Source of the DNA: Collinsella sp. WCA1-178-WT-3 (M1)
GTDB lineage: Bacteria; Actinomycetota; Coriobacteriia; Coriobacteriales; Coriobacteriaceae
Length of the DNA stretch: 64,000 bases
NCBI RefSeq assembly: GCF_009696325.1
Contig: NZ_VUME01000001.1
Span: 124,001-188,000 of the forward strand
Direction: 5' to 3'
Below, piece by piece: positions 59,371 to 64,000 of the stretch (positions are counted from its first letter, which is position 1; each line of letters opens with the position of its first letter). Made by a program: the position numbers and the translations under genes. The notes beneath the pieces are model-generated. The model was not told where the DNA came from and did no database searches. It saw only the letters and a program-made list of their open reading frames with translations.

Positions 59371-62136
59371 ATGGACCAAGATCGCCAAAACAGCCAAAAC
59401 CACGATACGGAGCACGTGGGTCACGATCGGGAGCTCGCGACCTACCGTACCGCTCAAAGCTCAAATGATATGGCGCCGACGGTTTTTCGCCGTGGCATCT
59501 CCCGCACAATCCGAGGCAGTCTTAAGCGCTTCCTATCTATCGTGGTCATTACCGCGCTCGGCGTGAGCGTGATGTGCGGTCTTAAGGCGGGCTGCGAGGA
59601 TCTGCGCGATTCGGTCGACGTCTATTTTGACCAGCAGAATGTCTATGACATTAACGTGCGGTCGACCTATGGCCTTACGCGCGACGATCTTGCGGCTATC
59701 CAAGAGGTCGACGGCGTCGAGACGGCCGAGGGCATCTACACCGAGACCGCCTACACCGCCGTGGGTACCACGCGCGAGCGTGTAGTCGTGCAGAGCCTTT
59801 CCGGGAAGAATATCGATCAACCGGTGCTGGTGAGCGGCGATTTGCCCGAGAGCGCCGGCGAGGTCGCGGTGACTTCGAAGTTCCTGAAGGCTTCGGGCAA
59901 AAAGCTCGGCGACACGGTGAGTTTTGCCGCCAATGACGCGAGCTCGTCGAACCAAAGCGCCAAGGACCAGTTTGCCGCGGGTGATTACACCATTACGGCC
60001 GAGGTCCTCGATCCTACTGATGTGAGCTCCGACTCGACAGTCAACGCCTTTCGCGCTGCTTCGGCTGCGGACTATAAGTTCTATGTGAGCGAGGATGCCG
60101 CGACATCTTCTTCCTACTCCGCGGTCCACGTGATCGTCGAGGGAGCCAAGAGCCTCAACTCCTATTCAGATACCTACACGACAAAGATCAACGAGGTCAA
60201 GGGTAATATCGAGAAGATTCGCGACGAGCGTGAGAAGGTGCGCGCCCAAGAGCTGACGGTCGACGCGCCGGCAAGCTTGGATGCCTCCGAGCGCCAGGCG
60301 AATATGCTCTTTGGGATTGAGCAGGACAACATCAACCGCATGCCCCAGGGCAGTGAGGAGCGCGCTCGGGCTCAGGCCGATTTGGACCAGCGCCGCGCCG
60401 CCACCGACCAGCAGTTTGCCGATGCACGCGCCGAGCTTTCCGATCTGGGCGAATGCACTTGGTACATCCAGGATCGCGGTAACATCGCAAGCTACTCAAG
60501 CGTCGAGAGCGACAGTTCTTCGATTGAGGCCATCGCCACGGTTTTCCCATTTATTTTCTTTGTCGTAGCCGTACTCATCAGCCTTACCACCGCTACTCGT
60601 ATGGTCGAGGAGGAGCGCACGCTCATTGGCTTGTACAAGGCGCTCGGCTATTCACGCGGGCGAATCCTGTCCAAATACGTGGACTACTCGCTGTGGGCAT
60701 GTCTGTTCGGCGGCGTACTCGGCAACATCATCGGATTTGTGGGGTTGCCGCTGTTCCTGTTTACGGTGTTCGACGACATGTACTCACTGCCCCAGATGCT
60801 GCTTTCGTACGACATCGTGTCCTCGATCGTCTCGGTGGCGCTGTTTGCCGTGGGCGTGGTGGGTGCCACGATTATCGCCTGCCGCCACGAGATGGCCGAG
60901 ACCCCAGCCTCGCTTATGCGTCCCAAGGCCCCGCGAGCCGGCTCGCGCATCTTGCTTGAGCGCATCGGCTTTATTTGGCGCCGCATGGGCTTTTTGAACA
61001 AGGTGGCAGCACGTAACCTGTTCCGCTACAAAAAACGTGCCTTTATGACCATCTTCGGTATCGCCGGCTGCACGGCGCTTGTGATCTGCGGTATGGGCAT
61101 CCGCGATACGTCGGTGGCGCTTTCGCCCAAACAGTACGGGCATATCACGCGCTATGACTTGCTGGCGGTCGCCAATCCCGATGACTATGCTCAGACGTGT
61201 GCGGCGCTGGAAGAGCGTAGCGCGGCCAGCGACTCCGGCGTACGCGTGACCTCGACCCTGCCGATTATGACCGACAACGTCACCTTTACGTTTGGCGGTA
61301 AGAGCGAGACCGTACAGCTCATTGTGATTCCCGACGACCGCACGAATGACCTGGACGATTACGTGCGCCTGGAGGATGAGTCCAAAGAACCGCTCGCCCT
61401 GCGTGACGGGGACGTGTATTTAAGCAAGAGTTCACAGCTGGTGCTGGGGATTCAGCCGGGCGATACGGCGCAGGTCCAGGATTCGTCGCTCAATGTTACC
61501 AAGGTCAAGGTTAGCGATATCTCGCTCAATTATTTGGGCAACACGCTTTATATGACGCAGGGCACCTATGAGCGCGCGTTCGGTCGAAGCGCGCGTCTTA
61601 ACGGCATCTTTGTGCTGCTTAAGGGCTCGTCGGCCGACCAGATTGCGTTTAGCAAGAAGCTTAAGAGCGACGGTTGGCTTACGATTTCGAGTACGGCCGA
61701 GCATTGGGAGAACTATGAGGCGAACTTTACGATTATCAATTCGGTCGTAGTGCTTGTGACCTTTATGGCGGCGTGCCTGTCGTTTGTGGTGGTGTTTACG
61801 CTGTCTAATACGAATATTTCGGAGCGCGAACGCGAGCTGGCGACCATCAAGGTGCTGGGCTTCCGCCGTGGCGAGGTGCACCACTACGTCAATAAGGAGA
61901 CGTTGATCCTTACGGCGATTGGCACCGCACTGGGCGTGCCGCTGGGTGGCCTGCTTGCCGAGAGCTTTACGTACGTTCTTCAGATGCCGTCGCTGTACTT
62001 TGATGTTGAGGTCGAGCCGCTGAGTTTCGTGCTCGCTGTGGTGCTTTCGTTTGGCTTTACGTTTATCGTCAACCTCGTCACCAACCGAACCCTCAACAAG
62101 ATTGACATGGTCGGTGCCCTCAAAAGCGCCGAGTAA
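59371..62136 (+). CDS. Large FtsX-type ABC permease with two FtsX units
   Basis: A 921-residue permease. One membrane helix near residue 50 leads to an extracytoplasmic domain of about 320 residues with a helical, charged part (NIEKIRDEREKVRAQEL region). Three helices (about 390-510) and a linker follow, then a second unit with one helix, a 220-residue external domain and three C-terminal helices (SFVVVFTLSNTNISERE...). The start is ATG 59371, six bases after the ATPase stop; GTG 59359 is an overlapping alternative. Its stop codon abuts a terminator-like repeat. Confidence 0.88.
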   Translation: MDQDRQNSQNHDTEHVGHDRELATYRTAQSSNDMAPTVFRRGISRTIRGSLKRFLSIVVITALGVSVMCGLKAGCEDLRDSVDVYFDQQNVYDINVRSTYGLTRDDLAAIQEVDGVETAEGIYTETAYTAVGTTRERVVVQSLSGKNIDQPVLVSGDLPESAGEVAVTSKFLKASGKKLGDTVSFAANDASSSNQSAKDQFAAGDYTITAEVLDPTDVSSDSTVNAFRAASAADYKFYVSEDAATSSSYSAVHVIVEGAKSLNSYSDTYTTKINEVKGNIEKIRDEREKVRAQELTVDAPASLDASERQANMLFGIEQDNINRMPQGSEERARAQADLDQRRAATDQQFADARAELSDLGECTWYIQDRGNIASYSSVESDSSSIEAIATVFPFIFFVVAVLISLTTATRMVEEERTLIGLYKALGYSRGRILSKYVDYSLWACLFGGVLGNIIGFVGLPLFLFTVFDDMYSLPQMLLSYDIVSSIVSVALFAVGVVGATIIACRHEMAETPASLMRPKAPRAGSRILLERIGFIWRRMGFLNKVAARNLFRYKKRAFMTIFGIAGCTALVICGMGIRDTSVALSPKQYGHITRYDLLAVANPDDYAQTCAALEERSAASDSGVRVTSTLPIMTDNVTFTFGGKSETVQLIVIPDDRTNDLDDYVRLEDESKEPLALRDGDVYLSKSSQLVLGIQPGDTAQVQDSSLNVTKVKVSDISLNYLGNTLYMTQGTYERAFGRSARLNGIFVLLKGSSADQIAFSKKLKSDGWLTISSTAEHWENYEANFTIINSVVVLVTFMAACLSFVVVFTLSNTNISERERELATIKVLGFRRGEVHHYVNKETLILTAIGTALGVPLGGLLAESFTYVLQMPSLYFDVEVEPLSFVLAVVLSFGFTFIVNLVTNRTLNKIDMVGALKSAE

Positions 62137-62183
62137 CCTACCAAAAAGGGACAGGTTTATTTTGGCAGGTTTTATCTGGGCAA
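62137..62183 (+). terminator. Terminator-like repeat CCTACCAAAA...TTTTGGCAGG, copy 5, at the permease stop
   Basis: CCTACCAAAA starts at the base after the TAA stop; loop AGGGACAGGTTTA, TTTTGGCAGG (62160-62169), TTTTATCTGGGC. A second hairpin CAAACGCCGG / CCCGGCGTTTG follows to 62216. Confidence 0.8.
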
Positions 62184-62300
62184 ACGCCGGACACCTACGG
62201 GCGACCCGGCGTTTGTTGCTTTGCTATCTTCTGCTCGCAGGCGTGGATGAGAGACTCTCTTTAGCCTTCGAGATTGGGCCTGAATGGGTCGTATGCCACA

Positions 62301-62442
62301 AAACGGGCCTATCTACTACGTTTAATTGGATACCCTCAACCATGCCGGGAAAACGAAAAATAAAACCGCAGGTAGAAGGCCTGTTGATTTTCATAAAAGG
62401 CGGTCATGGTTGGCCCTATCGAGTTAAACGTAGTAGATGGCC
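62301..62442. repeat. Palindromic element ATCTACTACGTTTAA
   Basis: Perfect 15-base arms (62311-62325, 62424-62438), flanked by GGCC pairs and containing CAACCATG / CATGGTTG (62338-62345, 62405-62412). It is part of the 493-base gap 62137-62629, which carries three such elements and no gene. Confidence 0.65.
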
Positions 62443-62506
62443 CCTTTTCGTGGCGAACTATCAAACGAACGCCGACGCTTGTGCTGTAGCCGCTCCGATC
62501 ATTCGT

Positions 62507-62575
62507 AAGTTGCGGTGGAATAGTTCCTAAACTCGACTACTTAAGGCCAAAAACGGAACTATATCACCGCAACTT
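62507..62575. repeat. Palindrome TTGCGGTGGAATAG, copy 1
   Basis: Arms 62507-62527 and 62555-62575 pair with one mismatch pair (AAGTTGCGGTGGAATAGTTC side). A second copy, with a different loop, is at 63756-63819 on the other side of the HTH membrane-protein gene. Confidence 0.75.
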
Positions 62576-62629
62576 AGGAGGGATGGGCGGGGGGGTACTA
62601 GTTGGGTGCTGCCGTCGGGCTGGGATGGT

Positions 62630-63568
62630 TTAGGCACGCTCGCGATGCTTCCATTGTTTACGGCACCAACGCATGAGTGCTTTTACGACCGGGATGGTAA
62701 TGAGTATTACCCAGGCGGGATGGGGTTGCCCCAGGCAGAGCCACATGTAGAGGAACCATGCCTCGGCACTGACCGAATAGACGACATCGATCAGCTTAGA
62801 TAAGTGGCGTTGGTCGATAAAGTCGCCAAGCGCGTAATAGACGGGAATCAAAAAGACGAGGAAGAGTCCCGTAGCCCATGTGCCGTAGACAATGCCGAGC
62901 ACCAGATAGGCGAGAGTGACAAGTGCGGGGAAGGGGAATTTGTTCCATGCACGTCCGACCTTGGTGTGGAAATGCTTGCCATGATGGTCGAGCTTGTCGT
63001 GTGCTTCCTTCCAGCTGGAAAACGTCTCGCCGTCGATGGTGACGGTGCTGTCGTCGTTGGTATGCACGCTATGCCCATCGTCCTCAAGCGTGTCGATATG
63101 CAATCCGCCTGGCCCCACATGGACCTCTTCACCCTTCCGCTCGTTAGCCACATGGATGCCACTCCAGCCAACATGGACTTCCTCGCCTTTGTTGGGATCA
63201 ATAACGTGGATACCGCGCGCGAGGGAAATATCGACAAGTGGTTTATCGCTGTAACCAGCGTGCTCAGTAGAAGCCTCAGCCTCTTCAGCCTCATCTGAAG
63301 CTTTGGTGCCGGCGTTGCTGTTCTGTGCCTCATCATCAGCTTGCGAGTCGTCAGTGCTATCCACCGCCTCCCCATACAACAGCTCATCCAACGACACGCC
63401 ATACAGCGCGGCGAGCGCAATAAGGTTATCGGTATCGGGTGAGGATTCGCTGCGCTCCCATTTACTGACAGCCTGACGACTCACGCCCAGCTGGGCAGCA
63501 AGCGCCTCCTGAGAAAGCCCGGCAGCCTTGCGGCGATCAACGAGCCGCTGCGCCATCGCAAGATCCAT
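62630..63568 (-). CDS. HTH-XRE membrane protein with tandem His-rich repeats
   Basis: A 312-residue protein. Residues 5-62 are an XRE helix-turn-helix (GLSQEALAAQLGVSRQAVSK). An acidic Ser/Asp/Glu linker (66-108) leads to a tandem repeat at 119-170: GIHVIDPNKGEEVHVGWS, GIHVANERKGEEVHVGPG and a diverged GLHIDTLEDDGHSVHT. A His-rich helix (186-202) and about four membrane segments (214-300) follow. It could be a membrane-tethered regulator that senses metal, pH or envelope state through the repeats. ATG 63568 follows AAAGGAACTGCC. Confidence 0.82.
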   Translation of the reverse strand: MDLAMAQRLVDRRKAAGLSQEALAAQLGVSRQAVSKWERSESSPDTDNLIALAALYGVSLDELLYGEAVDSTDDSQADDEAQNSNAGTKASDEAEEAEASTEHAGYSDKPLVDISLARGIHVIDPNKGEEVHVGWSGIHVANERKGEEVHVGPGGLHIDTLEDDGHSVHTNDDSTVTIDGETFSSWKEAHDKLDHHGKHFHTKVGRAWNKFPFPALVTLAYLVLGIVYGTWATGLFLVFLIPVYYALGDFIDQRHLSKLIDVVYSVSAEAWFLYMWLCLGQPHPAWVILITIPVVKALMRWCRKQWKHRERA

Positions 63569-63755
63569 GGCAGTTCCTTTCATGTGGTGATCGTAATCGA
63601 ATGAGCCGAGTATGCCGAGAACAACCGGTAGCGACCACCATTTCTAGTTAGAATTTGCTCCAACCCTACCGCAACTACCGGTAGCAACCCCTAACGACCA
63701 GCCATTTCAGGACAAATGTCAGTGCAAGTAGCAGCCAAGAGCCCCACTCAGTAAA

Positions 63756-63819
63756 TTGCGGTGGAATAGCTTCTAGATTCAGCCATTTGCGGGGCTGAGC
63801 AGGAACTATTTCACCGCAA
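63756..63819. repeat. Palindrome TTGCGGTGGAATAG, copy 2
   Basis: TTGCGGTGGAATAG (63756-63769) and CTATTTCACCGCAA (63806-63819) pair with one mismatch around a 36-base loop. CCGGTAGC also occurs twice nearby (about 63628 and 63680). Confidence 0.7.
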
Positions 63820-63882
63820 CTGAATTTCAGACCAGGCACCCGCAGCAAGAAGTCGAATAGCCTCGGCGAGCATGTAAACGCA

Positions 63883-63979
63883 GGGCCCTCCGACCCCGAC
63901 CGACGATTTCGATTGGCGACCTTTGACGGAGTCAAGGGAGGAGCCAAATCGAAATACGTCGGGCGGGGTCGGAGGGCCC
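63883..63979. repeat. 97-bp palindromic element at the window end
   Basis: GGGCCCTCCGACCCCG (63883-63898) and its exact complement (63964-63979) enclose a CGACG/CGTCG pair, a TTTCGATT/AAATCGAA pair and a CTTTGAC-GGA-GTCAAGG tip. No gene is seen in 63569-64000. Confidence 0.65.
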
Positions 63980-64000
63980 GATGGGATGGATTTCGGCCGA

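Noticed and set aside
63675-63947. 90-codon minus-strand frame near the window end
   Set aside because: It runs through two palindromic repeats and lacks a good ribosome site.

Overview
The window looks like chromosome of a Collinsella-type gut anaerobe (Coriobacteriia, Actinomycetota). This is inferred from GC-rich coding DNA with clear AGGAGG-type ribosome sites, strictly anaerobic or mixed-acid enzymes (pyruvate formate-lyase, flavodiiron protein), agmatine fermentation, membrane LuxR regulators and a LacABC/Leloir sugar cluster. No rRNA, tRNA, CRISPR array, transposase or phage gene was recognised. Taxonomy is an inference; only a similarity search could fix it.

Layout. 1-0.6 kb: end of a membrane protein. 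0.7-12 kb: galactose and tagatose metabolism (lacA, lacB, a LacX-like epimerase, lacC; convergent galK-galT; a LacI regulator; a DeoR-type regulator divergent from a GatY-like aldolase), with a flavodiiron protein between. 12-16.4 kb: a Nudix-Vsr fusion gene and a BceAB-type transporter. 16.8-31 kb: an agmatine island with putrescine carbamoyltransferase, two agmatine/putrescine antiporter genes, two agmatine deiminases, three LuxR-type regulators and an exported Tat lipoprotein amidohydrolase. 31.4-39.6 kb: DAHP synthase, a MarR-controlled heterodimeric ABC exporter, an SDR dehydrogenase and a KdgT permease. 40-45 kb: pyruvate formate-lyase, whose glycyl-radical domain is a separate gene, then DegV and the activase. 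45-49 kb: a serine hydrolase, MTA/SAH nucleosidase, EngB, and a lower-GC DUF3990/HTH toxin-antitoxin-like pair. 49.5-54.9 kb: aspartate-family amino-acid genes thrB, thrC, lysC, asd. 55.5-63.6 kb: O6-alkylguanine methyltransferase, a CLC-F-like antiporter, a GyrI-like protein, a MacB/FtsX-type ABC system and an HTH membrane protein.

How the genes fit together. LacA and LacB isomerise galactose-6-phosphate, LacC phosphorylates tagatose-6-phosphate, and the GatY-like aldolase probably replaces LacD to give triose phosphates. GalK and GalT feed free galactose into the Leloir route. Triose goes to pyruvate, which PflB plus the separate radical subunit cleaves to acetyl-CoA and formate. Agmatine is taken up in exchange for putrescine, deiminated and phosphorolysed to carbamoyl phosphate; no carbamate kinase gene is in the window.

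The most unusual non-coding content is a set of interspersed palindromic elements between genes. At least two families keep a fixed core while the flanking helices change with compensation, as expected of structured RNA or DNA hairpins. Other families look like mobile rho-independent terminators, two copies of which abut stop codons.
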